Assembly (NCBI GenBank): GCA_000708835.1
Contig: DF236992.1
Coordinates: 1-64,000, forward strand
Source of the DNA: Klebsormidium nitens
Lineage: Eukaryota; Streptophyta; Klebsormidiophyceae; Klebsormidiales; Klebsormidiaceae
DNA: 64,000 nt
Reading direction: 5' to 3'
Shown in pieces: positions 11,701-22,767 of this stretch. A program made the translations under genes and the position numbers. The notes beneath the pieces are model-generated. The model was not told the origin of the DNA. It was given only the letters and a program-made list of their open reading frames with translations, and did not search any database. Every line of letters starts with the position of its first letter. The stretch's first letter is position 1.

Positions 11701-14700
11701 TGCGACCTTTTTCCACGACCTTATTTGAGAGCGTACGCCCAACATCTGACCCTCGTCATCAAGACTGAGATTACCCTCATGTGTACCCTTCCAGTTGAAA
11801 GGAGGTTCTGCAACACGCCGAGACTGACTTAGAATCGTCTCGCAGGAGGGCAACCATCCCTGGCGACCGTTGTGTCCCCCTTCCTGGGGGTCCTCCAGCA
11901 GACTGCCGCCACTCTAGAGTCTTTCCCCCCCGGCGAGGACGTCAGCCCCTCCCTTTCTCCAACATCGGACAGCAGCGCCCAAAGAACCGGGGCCACCGCA
12001 GTACTGATTCTCAACGAGGTCGTTTTCGGGGCGTCGCCCGCGTGGAACGCGGAAGACAGCCTCTTCGCGAATGCGGCTCCTACTCAAGAATCAGTAGATG
12101 CTCCCGGAGGTTCCAATCTGAAGTTGGCTACCGATTCTAAAACGGCGGCGGTGCGGGAAACCGTAAACGGTGGGCAGGGGGAAGCTTGCGTATCCTTAGA
12201 AACGGGTTCGGAGAAAACTTCTGGGCTTGAGAGGGAAACCACGAAACAAGCAGTAACCGGTCCAAACCGTGAGGGCGACCCGGTTCTCTCGGGTTTGGTG
12301 AACCGGGTGGTGCACGAGTATCTGGCGCCAGAGCTGTGGGACTCCCCGGTGGAAGCGTCCCGAGGGACTGAAGGGGCCGAGGTATCGCTGAGCACAGCAG
12401 GGGACAACGCCCGGCTTCAGCAGGTGGGGTGTGAATTTTTCATTTGTTGATCAGCAGCGAGAAGATCCTAACATTCTATGATTAGAATCGAACTTTGAGT
12501 CTGCTTCAACATGAGCTCAAGCACCTAAGAATCATCACCTGCATCTGCGCAGAATTTCTGCTCCAAGGAGGGCTCCCTTGAAAGTTTGCTTCCTTTGGGT
12601 CAGTCTACGTCGTCATTTGAGGCTCTGAGCGGACGCTGACGTCGGCCTTTGAGCCTCGAGGTGCGGTTGCCTATCAAAGGCATTGAAAACATGTAGCTTC
12701 CCTTTTCTTTTTCGTGTGAACGACACCGGGAATTGTAAAAAGCCATCCGCTTCGGTGTATTGACTCACGAGGCCGCTCTAAGGACCTGCCAGCAGCAGTC
12801 ACTTTGCACCCCTTAGAACCCTAAAACTTTGGAACCCCAAAGCCCTACAGTGTTCAGATAAGAGAGCTTCGGTTCAGAATCGCCGCACCGCCGCACAAGA
12901 GAAGATGTTTCAAACCGTTTGCATGATAACCTGGATTCAACTTTCGATTCGGACCGGCCGTGGCGAAAGAAAATCACCCTTATTTCTTTGTTAAATTTCT
13001 GGAGCTTACTTTGAGCTAGAGTCTTGCCTTTGGCCTCCGCATATCGTCCCCCTCCTTCTCGTCCGCTGGCTTCAAAAAGTCGCCCTTACTTGACTCTCTT
13101 ATTTCCAAGTCGCGACTTAGTAACTCCCGATTGCTCTTCCAAAAACCTCGCTCGACCTACTTACCGAACGCCACACGAATGAAGGAAGCTAGGAATCGTT
13201 ACATACGACGATGATTGATAATTATTGACTCTATCTTTGGCCAGATGATGATTGAGGGCATCGGCGCCTTTGCCCGCGCTCTGGGCCGCGGGTTCGTCGC
13301 TGACGGCGCGCTGATGTCAGCGGTGCTGTTCCCGCTGCTGTCCAAGCTCGGCTCGCCAAATGCCCAGGTACGAATGTCGCGACACTCCTCGAGGAATAGT
13401 ATTAAAGCTCCAACATTAACACTAAAAACCTAACCTACAAAATCACCCGCTCCGCACCCGAACCCACCCTAACCCCCAAACTAACCCCACCCGTCCCAGG
13501 CTGTTGGTCTTACTATTCCTTGAGCTTACTAGTCCCGAAGTGTTATTTCACCAGGTACGCCTCAGCCGTTGTCGGTCTCCACTCCGCTTGCATTCCAATG
13601 TCCGCTTTATGGTTGGCACTCATACTGCACATTCGATGAAACCTGGCCGCCTGACCAGAGTCCTGTTTGAGCCGGAGGCAAAACTTCACCCGATCCGCAG
13701 AATTTGAACCGCATGCCTCTCATCGAACGGCCCAAGTCTTGCGGCTCGAGAAATGTTCTGCGACTGGTTCAAGTCGGACTCGGGTCAGGCGGCCAGGTTG
13801 ACCGGATGTGCAGTAAGAAGGCCCCAATGGACCGCTCCCTCTGCTCCTCTTTTGCAAGAGGTCTCTTGTGTGGTGTTGAGAGCGACATTTTGTTTCCGCA
13901 GTCGATGAGAAGGGCTAAGGAACACGTAACGTCACCTGCTGCAGTGTTCCGAAACCTTCTTGCTGACGGAGAGGCTGCGCTCAAGTGCCAAATCACTCTA
14001 GATGCAGAGAGCAAGCAAAGCTCTCCTTTAGAGAACTCACCTCGAAGCGCTTCCCTTGAGAGTGCGCTTTCTCGCATGACTCGGGCACCCTTTTCCAAAA
14101 GCAGAAGGTGTACGCGCTTTTTACACTCTCCTCCGTCCCAAAAGTCTTTCCTTCGTCGGAACATGGATCAACCCGTGTGCCCCACGCCCGCAGGTCAATT
14201 CTTGGGCTACCCAATTGTGCGCAAGGCGGATGCCCTTTCCTCAAGGAGAGGGTATTCGCGCCAGCTTTACTCGCGTTCATTCAAAGAAGCCATTTTTCCT
14301 CCAGACCTCGGTCCAAACCGTCTGCCACGCTTGCAGGGCAGCGCTTCAACAGACCTCGCGCTCCAATCATTCTGCGCGCAGAGCGGGCAACCTCTCCCCA
14401 AGAAGAGTGTATTCGCCCCAGATGTACCCCTTTCATTTCCAAAACTCGTCTCTTATTCGCACCTCACCCTCAACTCACGTCCCGCAGGTTAGCGCTTCCG
14501 CAGACCTGGCCCTTCAGTCGATTTGCGCGCATGGCGGGTACCCCTCTCTGCGGGCGCTGGTCGCCGCGAACTCAGATTACGTCGTGGACGCCCTCTGCCG
14601 GTGAGCCTGACGTCCGGAATGAGGTTTTGCTCCTAAACCCCTAAACCGGCTCTGGTTTACGCCCTGAATTCGCTCGAAGCTGGATTGCCTAAGTAGCACG

Positions 14701-17700
14701 TGACTGTGTTAGAAATTGGAGGACGTTTCGGATAGCCCCTGCTATTGAAGTGGACGGGAAGTCCACTTTTCGGCGTAAAACAGGCCTTACCATTTTCGAA
14801 ACAATGTAGTATATCATAGACGTAGCGTACTGGGAGGCCAGAAAACAAAAACCCTGGGTCCCTTACCCTGATTTTCCCATGAGCTCTGTGAGATTCTTTC
14901 TACCCGGCGCTTCAGAGGTTGTTTTCCGGCAAAAAGGGGCATTGTGCGCTGGAAACCTGGAGCGACCCATAAGCCAGAGCACTTGGACGCCTTCTGAAGC
15001 CGTTCACCTTGCTTGGGCCGCACAGACGTCAGGTTCTAGGATACATGATGTCATGCAATCTGATTTGTCTTGTCAAATAGCACGTGCAACGCCGTTTCTT
15101 CTCACAGAAAGCGTCTCCCTTTTGGGACGAACTCGCAGATTTGGCATTCGGGCTTCCATCCAACACAGGCAATCCGAAGACGGCAATCCGAAGCCATCCG
15201 CTGTTTCCATACCCCAATGTTCCGCATATTTTCACCTTCCTCATTGGCGGTGACGCGTTTCTCTTCCTCTTCTCCGCGTATCCCAGCAGCGGCACGTGCA
15301 TCTGCGCCCGTCCCCATTCTTCCTCTCGTCTGGGCACCTTATGAAAAGCTTGTGCGAAATGGGCTTCCCCTCCTCCCTCCTTCCAGGCAGCTCCGCCACG
15401 TGCACTTGCACCCGTCCGCCCCGCTCCTTTTCGTGTCCGTCCTGCGCCGCACGCGCGCGACCGCGGACCTCATCCCGCTGCTTGCGGAGCCCCTCCGGAG
15501 CGTCCTCCAGGGCCTGGGGGTGCGCGCGCGCGCGCAGCACCCGCAGCACGCGCTCGCGTTCCTCCTGGCGCTCCGCGAGGTCGCGCGCGCCGCGGAGGAC
15601 GAGGCGCGCGAGGTTTTGGCCGAGGTTTCGGGGGGTTTGGGCGTCGGAAAGGGATTGGGGGATCGGAGCGGAGCTGAGAGTTTTGAGGATTTGGGGGACT
15701 TGGGCGGGGGCCGGAACATGGGGCGTTCAGGGGAGGCTTCGGAGGGTTTGGGCGCAGGGAAGGGTTTGAGAAGTGCGGAGGGCATGCCGGCTTTCAATCC
15801 GAGTGAGTCTTCGATCGCTGGGAAAAGCGCAGGCGGAATTACGGGGACTCGGACTGAACCCCAGCTTGGAGTGGTTTCGGAGGGTTTACGGACATCGACT
15901 CAGGCAGGCTTCGGTACGGAGAAGGACGAGGAAGGCGTCGGGCTGACACGTGGCGTGGGGAGGGGCCAGCCACGTGGCTCGGATCAGGAGTCGGAGGAGT
16001 GGTGGGACGAGCGGAAACGGCGGCGGGAGGCGGCGGCGGCGGTTGCGTGCTCGGCAGTGGACGCTTGCGCGCCCCTCATGGGTGCCAGGAGCGTTCAAAG
16101 CAGGTGGGGACTTTGTGGGGAATGCGTTTGGGGTTTGCGTCAAAATCTGAAGTCGGTATCTTGTGCGCTACGCTTCGCTGATGGGCGCCAGGAGCGTTCA
16201 GCGCAGGTGGGCAGTTTGTTCGAATTGGGTGTTAGTGGGGTTTGCGTCAAAGCTGGATCCGTTTGTGTTTTGCGGTTGGCTCCGCTGATGGGCGCCAGGA
16301 GCATTCAGAGCAGGTGGGCAGGTTTGCGAATTGCGCTTGAGTAGGGTTTGCGTCAAATCTGAAGCCGGTTAGGTTTGTGCGCTATGCTCCGCTGATGGGC
16401 GCCAGGGGCGTTCAGAGCAGGTGAGCAGTTTGTGAGGCATCGGGTGGAAGTGGGGTTTGCGTAACACCTGAATTCGGTTACGTATGTGCGCTGAGCTCCG
16501 CTGGTGGGGGCCAGGAGCGTTCAGAGCAGGTGGGCAGTTTGTGCATACTTCTCGATCTGGTAAGATCAGGCATAAAACAGTGAGCTTCTCTTAGGAATTC
16601 CTGTGTGAGGCTGGCACTTGATACACTTTCTGCCCTGCCAGCCGTGTCGCAAGGTTGTACCAAAGTGCGAAGCACCTAATTTTGACGCGCTCCGCACTCG
16701 TACATACCCTGACCTTCGGACCAACCCCACCCGTCCCAGCTACTAATCTACTAAAACGATGGGGCCTGTTTGTGCGGCGTTCTGCGGGAGAATCTGGATT
16801 GATAAAACTTGAACCCGTTTCACTTTTGTGCGCCCCGCTCCTTTGACGGGCGCCAGGAGCGTTCTAGTCCGGGGGGTGGTTTGTGCCGCATCAAGTTTCG
16901 TGGTGGCGCGTTCCGACTTTCTACATCGGAGCGTTCTGCGAGTTCGTAACTTTGTGGCTCTGGGGCGTTGTTTGAAAGGGGAGACGCGGGCCCTGGATCG
17001 AACGTCGATGTCGAGTCCTCGTCGGTGTCCTGTTTTGTGGATTCACACCGACAGAAGGAAAGTCTGCTGACGAGCGTGGCCAGCGAAAGTTATTCACACC
17101 GTCTGCTCCCATTGCACAGTTCCACAGGGCTAATACTCACGCCGGTTCAGCATTCTTTCACGAGCAACAAACTTCCTTGGCTTTCTTCTGGAGTAAGTAG
17201 TAATCAGCACACGAGCCGAGCAACCCCGCACTGTCGATCTGGATAAGCGGCTACTTTGAACCCCATTCACACCCTGCCTTTCCAGGGTGGTCGCGATGGA
17301 CATTGCGGAAGTGGGAATGCGCGCTCTGGCAGCGGCCGAGCGTGCGGAAAGAGCCCACAAAGACGCTGCGGAACAGTCCGCCGCGGAAGCGCCGGATATC
17401 GACATGGACAGACAGGAGATCGAGATCAGCAACCGCGTGCTGCCACGTGTCCACTCCTTGTGGCCCCACGTGGTGCAGGGCCTCAGGCACACGTCAGCAG
17501 CGGTGGGTAATTCTGCTTTCCTTATCCGGTTTATTCACAGAAAAGACTAATCCAATAGAGATGTTTCAGGTACAACTTTTTGCTTCTCCCTAAGTCATTT
17601 GGTCCATTCGGTTGAGTATTGCTTGAAAGCCGCTGGGGCCTTCTTTCCTGCCTACTAGCATACTCGCTTCCAAATGTGACGAAAGTTACAAGGTGAGAAG

Positions 17701-18542
17701 GACACGAAACGCGCTTAGAGAGTGGCAAACTTGGAGGGCGCCCTTGTTCTTCAAGAGCTGATGACAAGTAGGTCGCAATCTGACTTTTGCAACGTGTCCG
17801 ACTTTTGACAGAAGCTGGACGGAGCGATCGTTTTGAAATTTCAATCTTATACGGTTGACGTACTGAAGTCTGCATCTAAAGGGTCACTTCATCAATCGTG
17901 TCAAAGCAAGAGCCGCTCAAAGATCGTCGCCTTCCGCAGGTAATCGAACGCGCGCTCGGCCTCATCTGCTCACTCGCTGCCACGTGCGGGGGCGACTTCA
18001 TGGCACGCAGAATCGAGACTGACGCGTGGCCGCTTATGACTAGCCTCCTCCTTAACGGAGTCCCGAACGCGGGAATGAGCGCTTCTCCACGCGCATCTCT
18101 TATGATCGTCAAAGGCGGGGAGAGCAGCCGGGGTGCCGCATCGAGCCCGGCCGCCGACTTGCGCGTGCGGGCAGGGGTGCTTTCCTGCTTGGGAAGCCTA
18201 GCCGATAACGAGTTTAGCCGGGGGGCGGTCGGGCGGATGGCCGGCGATATGGCGCGCAAAGCGTCGCGCTTTCTCGAGGAGAAATATGCGCAAGGTTTGC
18301 GGGACTCGGCGTCTGCGGCTTTGCTTGCGCTCGCGAAAGTCGATTCGGACGCAGTGTGGGTGATTCTCGTGGACATAGCGAATGTGGGCGCTCGAAATGT
18401 CGCGGCGCCCAAAGGCTTTCCGCCGATGGAGTCTATTTTGCCAACGCCAACGAAGGTTGCGGTAGATGCAGAGATAGGGGCACGAGAGACACTGCGCAGA
18501 TTAGATGCGTGGCAAGGGCGAAGCTCGGTGAGCAACTGGTAA
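5731..18542 (+). CDS. TTI1: TELO2-interacting protein 1 (TTI1), HEAT-repeat protein
   Basis: Sixteen exons join in phase to 1,338 aa: 5731-5918, 6545-6854, 7133-7222, 7677-7925, 8253-8438, 8784-8891, 9204-9361, 9911-10040, 10741-10852, 11320-11454, 11846-12423, 13245-13367, 14488-14600, 15387-16103, 17286-17502, 17940-18542. The length suits plant TTI1. Diagnostic stretches are LQACIDYILFPLF (exons 1-2), DDPDALAFFLPGVASGL (exon 4), LLEGIGAFA-like MMIEGIGAFARALG (exon 12), ICAHGGYPSLRALVAANSDYVVDALCRQLRH (split here over exons 13-14) and SLWPHVVQGLRH (exon 15). Helical HEAT repeats run throughout. TTI1 acts with TELO2 and TTI2 in the TTT complex, an HSP90 co-chaperone that matures PIKK kinases such as TOR, ATM and ATR. 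Exon 14 contains a Gly/Ser/Glu-rich low-complexity insert (about 15640-16010). Several introns hold tandem copies of exon edges, described separately. The exon 1 start is supported by phase and homology. Confidence 0.88.
8906..9060 (+). repeat. 95-bp tandem intronic duplication in TTI1
   Basis: The phrase ATTCCTGGCATNNNNAAGCA followed by GATCCGTACA-like sequence occurs at 8906 and again at 9001. Both copies lie in the intron between exons 6 and 7 and match imperfectly over roughly 60 bp each. Confidence 0.65.
9694..9780 (+). repeat. Decayed copy of TTI1 exon 8 acceptor and 5' end
   Basis: This stretch aligns imperfectly with 9869-9955, which spans the real acceptor and the start of exon 8. 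Shared words include CTTTGGA-GCC-G-TGACGTC, AAGTGTCC/ACGTGTCC, TCCAGGC and GCTGCG. The two lie about 176 bp apart. The copy lies in the preceding intron and does not keep the exon frame. Confidence 0.6.
13437..13500 (+). repeat. Pyrimidine-rich intronic repeat, copy A
   Basis: The segment ending in AACCCCACCCGTCCCAG recurs at 16688-16739 in another TTI1 intron, sharing CGCTCCGCAC at its left side. A weaker, shorter relative lies at about 30749-30790 outside the gene. It may be a small dispersed element or convergent C-rich intron sequence. Confidence 0.45.
14180..14480 (+). repeat. Two decayed tandem copies of TTI1 exon 13 region
   Basis: Upstream of exon 13 (14488-14600) two imperfect copies of its acceptor and coding start occur, at about 14180-14330 and 14331-14487. 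The second still reads SASTDLALQSFCAQSG after a CAG, nearly the exon 13 sequence SASADLALQSICAHGG, then diverges. The first is more degraded but aligns over CAATTGTGCGCAAGGCGG and the following 60 bases. The unit is about 150 bp. A chance open frame (13704-14492) runs through the array and probably owes its length to these exon relics. Confidence 0.7.
16076..16545 (+). repeat. Five-copy ~106-bp tandem repeat at TTI1 exon 14 donor
   Basis: Each unit starts near CTGATGGGCGCCAGGAGCG, runs through TTCAGAGCAG and a GTGGGC-like donor, then on through GGGGTTTGCGTCAAA-like intron sequence. Donor-equivalent points fall at 16103, 16206, 16314, 16420 and 16529, giving units of 103-109 bp. Only the first copy is the true exon end: the next three break phase with exon 15, and the fifth, though in phase, lies beyond an in-frame stop near 16342. 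A sixth, degraded copy lies at about 16836-16890. Confidence 0.85.
16688..16739 (+). repeat. Pyrimidine-rich intronic repeat, copy B
   Basis: This is the partner of 13437-13500, sharing CGCTCCGCAC and the terminal ACCCCACCCGTCCCAG. It lies in the intron between TTI1 exons 14 and 15. Confidence 0.45.
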
Positions 18543-20023
18543 AGTGGTCGCAAGAGGTTAGAACCATTCATGTTGAGATGCTGGGATGTCATATGAATAT
18601 GACGACCGATTTGTGAGTGCAGTCAGAATCGTCATATTCTAAGTGCAGTCAAAATCGTCGTATTGTGAGTGCCTCTGTCACTCATGACGAGCTTTACTAA
18701 AAGATTCTTGGGCTTAGAGGATCGTCAACGACGGTACTGTACTATGACCTTCACTACATTGCCAGGGCTGAATAGTTGGTGGTCGTTGTTACCGACTGAA
18801 GGCCGCACCTTGGGACTGAAGACAGGAGTAAATGTAGTTTTCGGTGGGGACGGCACTATATTCGGATAACATGCACATGAGCTCGCAAAATAAAACTGAG
18901 TGCCTTGTGACGATATATCCCAACCGGGTTGCACTGATTGCTGCACTTTCTTTCGTTGAAGCTCTTCATAAGTAGTAGTGCTCACTGTTCATTCGCACTT
19001 CTGTCTGCTTTGGAGTACGAGCTGTACTTTCCTTCTACTTTGACTCGGTGGTCACTCTTCAAGCTTACTACAGGGTGCTCTAATCAATATCATCTTGTAC
19101 GATGCCATGATCTGACTTTTAGTCGATGCATGGCGCTAATGCATTTTGTGCACAGAGGAGAAATCGACCTGCTGCATGCAAAGATCTTTCTCGAAACAAG
19201 GCTGGTGAGATGTCCTGGTCGCCATATAACTTCCGCATACATGTAACCATTCATCGAATTGCCCCGGACAGAAAAATATGTTACTAGCACGGGGCGGCCG
19301 GCACTCAGTGACGCGCGCGACCATGCAGGATTCCACATTTCAGTGCCCGATCCAGTATTCTCGTGCTGATTCGGTCGGCTCATGAGACTAGCTAGAAAAT
19401 TGGTTAAAACTTTCTCCTTTCGATCCACGTGTCGTGACTCGTATCGGATTTAGGTAGTACACGAGTATCAGACTGCATCTCTCATCTCTCAAGCTTTGAC
19501 CGGATAATAATTGCGCGGCCCACCGATATTAGCCAATCCTTATCGATTCATTCATCGGCAGGGAGATTGATTACCGTCAATTCAGGCATCCCGAGCATCG
19601 GACGGTAAGGACCCTTGCATGCGCTCCGACGAGCGCGCGGCCGCCGCCTATTGCGCTCGGGGTTTGTCCCGCAGGTGTCAGAATGTGTCAGGAATCTGTT
19701 TGCAATCAGGATCCGGATTGCAAAACATACGTCATGTTATCCGGCTGATTGACGGGGTGGAAAGTATCAACTTCCAAGGCCCTTGAAGAGCGGAACAAAG
19801 CGGTTCTTCCTATCCCACCACAGTAAATTTTGTGACACTGTAACACGGAGCTAGTCCGAGTTTGCGATTACACCTGCACCGCTAGTGTCATGAACTTACT
19901 CCGGTTGTACGGGCTTCGTACAGCTGGCAGCGGGCTGAAGCTTCGGCCCAAGTTCCAACTGCCGGCGACCCTTGTACTACCTAGTAGCCTTGTAGCCTTC
20001 TGGCTAGTGTGCGAACTCCTTAA
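18543..20023. other. Intergenic sequence 3' of TTI1
   Basis: Just after the TTI1 stop, a ~30-bp unit (GTGAGTGCAGTCAGAATCGTC and the variant AAGTGCAGTCAAAATCGTCG) is repeated at 18613-18673. The rest shows only short random ORFs. I see no gene. Confidence 0.45.
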
Positions 20024-20031
20024 GTGGACAA

Positions 20032-20404
20032 ATAACCATAAAGTTTAATACCTATAAGGTACGTTCCCTATAGGGAATTTGATTAACCGTAGAGGAATAT
20101 TGTACATGGGAGGCCCCGGGCAACACTAAAAACCTAGGGTAATGTGACCGACAGACCCTAATGTTACTGAGAAGTGCCCGGTTGTCACCCGGCTTGCTTG
20201 CGAGACCCTAATGTCAGAGGGAGGGCCTGCTTGTTACCCGGTTGCTTGCGAGACCCTAATGTCCCAGGGTAGGCCCGGCTGCTTCTCGGGTACGCACCGC
20301 GCAGCGCGGGGTACGACCGCGCAATCATTAAACGTACAGTCCTCTTACGCAATACAGTACCTTATAGGTCACATTGCCTTATAGGTATTAAACTTTATTT
20401 ATGT
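20032..20404. mobile_element. hAT-like non-autonomous element (373 bp)
   Basis: The ends are inverted repeats sharing ATAAAGTTTAATACCTATAA followed by GG (left, about 20037-20059) with its complement (right, about 20377-20397). An identical 8-bp GTGGACAA flanks the element at 20024-20031 and 20405-20412, the target-duplication size of hAT transposons. Inside, three copies of GAGACCCTAATGT-like sequence recur about every 50 bp, followed by a short GC-rich palindrome (ACGCACCGCGCAGCGCGGGG). There is no transposase ORF, so this would be a MITE moved by an enzyme encoded elsewhere. Confidence 0.72.
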
Positions 20405-20412
20405 GTGGACAA

Positions 20413-22767
20413 GGGCACCTCAAAGCACTTAGGTCGCCCCTATGATATTATCATTAGCTGGGCAGATACCATAGTAACGGTAGTTGGGATCTCTTGGACC
20501 TTGATCTTCCTTGAAGCTGAAGCCAGCGAAAGGGCTTTAATTTGGGCCAACTCTGGAGCCATCACGCGCACTGGGGCGTTCGGTTGGTGCTTAACAGCAG
20601 CTTGTCATGATGCGAATGCACCTCGAAACAAGGGATTTTGAAATTCATCTTGGCTTGGTTGAGCTTAGGGGCTGAAGGCTTGGCAGGTGGGCAGTCGCCA
20701 TAAGGCTCGCTGTCGACGCTCTGCAAACGTCCGACGGGCCACTGAACATTGGCTCCCCTAGAAGCTCAAAAGGACTTTGTTCTCTTCGGAAGGTGTTTTG
20801 CAGAAACGAGGAAGTGGACGGGCATTGTGTGATCACCACTTAGAAAGATGCCAGAGGTCTTGATCTGAAAGGGCTAGGGCTTGGGGCCATGTCGCAGATC
20901 TAAAGCGGTCTTGTGACAATCAGAGGATTAGGCATTTATACAATTGGGCACCTAGAACTGACTGACGTTCAGTGCGCCGCCCTTACCATGGGGGAGGGCC
21001 AACGTGGGCAGGCGAGCTGAGGCGCTCGAAAGAACATTTCAGGTGGGTGATCCTCCAGGAGCAACGGGCCAGCCACGGACTTGGGTGCCCTTGCAATGCC
21101 CATAAAAGCGCCAGCTCGTGTCGGGTTCGCCAAGTCCTTATTTTAGAAAGTCTACACAAAGATTGGTGGGTCATGAAGCGCAAGAGTGTTTGTCTGCTGG
21201 ACAGTGTGGGCATTGTTTTCTCTTGAGAGTAATTCTCTTTTGGCTTCGTGCGAGAGGCTTATTGGGCTGAGACAAGCGTTCAGAATGCCCCAGCGCAGAG
21301 TGACTATGAGGCCACAACGTTGAAAGCGAACCGCTTCAATCGTGTTGCACTTTTTGTCCATATATCTATGCTCTTGAGGTGCAACAGTCTGCAGAGACCG
21401 AAAGCGCATGCTGACGTCTATTGAAAAGTTTACGTGTCTGATTTTAAGGGCAGCTAGAGTCTCTGATAACCTTTCCATCTGCGGGTAAAGCTAGAGTTGG
21501 GGCTCACTTGGTCGCAAGGCTTGTTCTGCAGAAAAATGCAAAGAGGTAAAAACCTCTTTTCTCCTTTTGAGTCACTTTAACAGGCAGTAAATTCTGGGCG
21601 CTTTTCTGTTGAGCTGGCCCGCTGTTGCCTTAAGCTTGCAGGCTGGCCTTCCATGCATCCCAGCTTTTCCTTCTCGCACACCATCTTTCTCTTATGCGCT
21701 CCCTAGCCCAGCTGAAACGCCGGCTCAATTGTTTTCAACTCCATTGAGTGGGAGGAAAGGTCCTCAATGATGAGGGTGCCTTGTTTCCAAACTTCAAATG
21801 TTCTTCCCAAACAAGTAGCCATCTGCAATGATTGAGTTGGCAAGCGAGCGTCCCAGAAGAGAAACGGTGACCACATACCACATCGCGTCACCCAAACGGT
21901 GGGGTTCCTGGTGCGAAAAGCCCTCTAGATCCATTGAAGTTGATCGTCCCACAGGTCAACTTTCTAGAGTACTTTGTCGTCCAAGCTGCCTGAGGGTCTT
22001 ACTTCTAGGCAATATTTTGAGGACTGCTCTCTGTAAGGAGAAGAGACAGTGGGGCGGCGTATCGGCTCACACACTTGTCGAGGAGCGCTCAAGTTGCTTC
22101 CTACCCAAAGAGACTCTTTCGAACCACCGTCATTCTGGCAGACAAATCTCGCTGTCTATTCCTAGGCTCGTACCAGCTCGCTAACGCCTTAAAAGATGCT
22201 CTGTGCAGGTCTCCGAAGCAAAGGAATGCTGACGGGAGAAGGTGCAGGGAAGAGTTGGCTCCAAGCATCAAAATCGGAGGTGGGTCGCTCTTTGCCACAA
22301 TCCCAAGGTGCAGAATGGCTGACAATCATGTGATGGCTCGACCCCTTACGGTCCGCTTAGTCTCCTCTGTGTCTGTCATCGTTCTGGACTGTGGCAGCTT
22401 CAAGAGGGGGGATTGGAGTGGTCCTGGAGCTTGAGGAAGGAAACAGAGTAGTGGGAGAATGAGGAGACGAGCCTAAAGGACCTTTTGTGAACATGTTTTC
22501 AAGGCAGATGGGTTTACTTTCTTGAGGAGTCTTTTGTATCTCCGAACGTGGGAGCTTTGACAAGCAACTTAGACTTTACTACGGATTCGCAAGCCCTCCT
22601 TTCCGACATTGTTGTTTGTATATTTACCTTCTCCCGTCTGATAGCCTGTGCTTCCTTTTTCCAGTCTCTCTCATTCTTCTTACTTGCTGGTTGGGAACTC
22701 GGACGTTGACCCTGATCCATTGGTTCAAAGTATTCGGCTCTCAGGGCCCCCATCCTGTAGCGATCTA
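20413..22767. other. Intergenic sequence, no recognisable gene
   Basis: Many short ORFs occur on both strands, none with domain-like sequence or convincing splice partners. The last few hundred bases may hold the promoter or 5' exons of the following gene. Confidence 0.35.

Noticed and set aside
13704-14492. Plus-strand 262-codon open frame
   Set aside because: It lies in a TTI1 intron, does not fit the phase of exon 13, and runs through relic exon copies that explain its openness.
15070-16344. Single 424-codon exon reading through the tandem array
   Set aside because: Only 15387-16103 matches TTI1 and keeps phase on both sides; the rest is intron and repeat.
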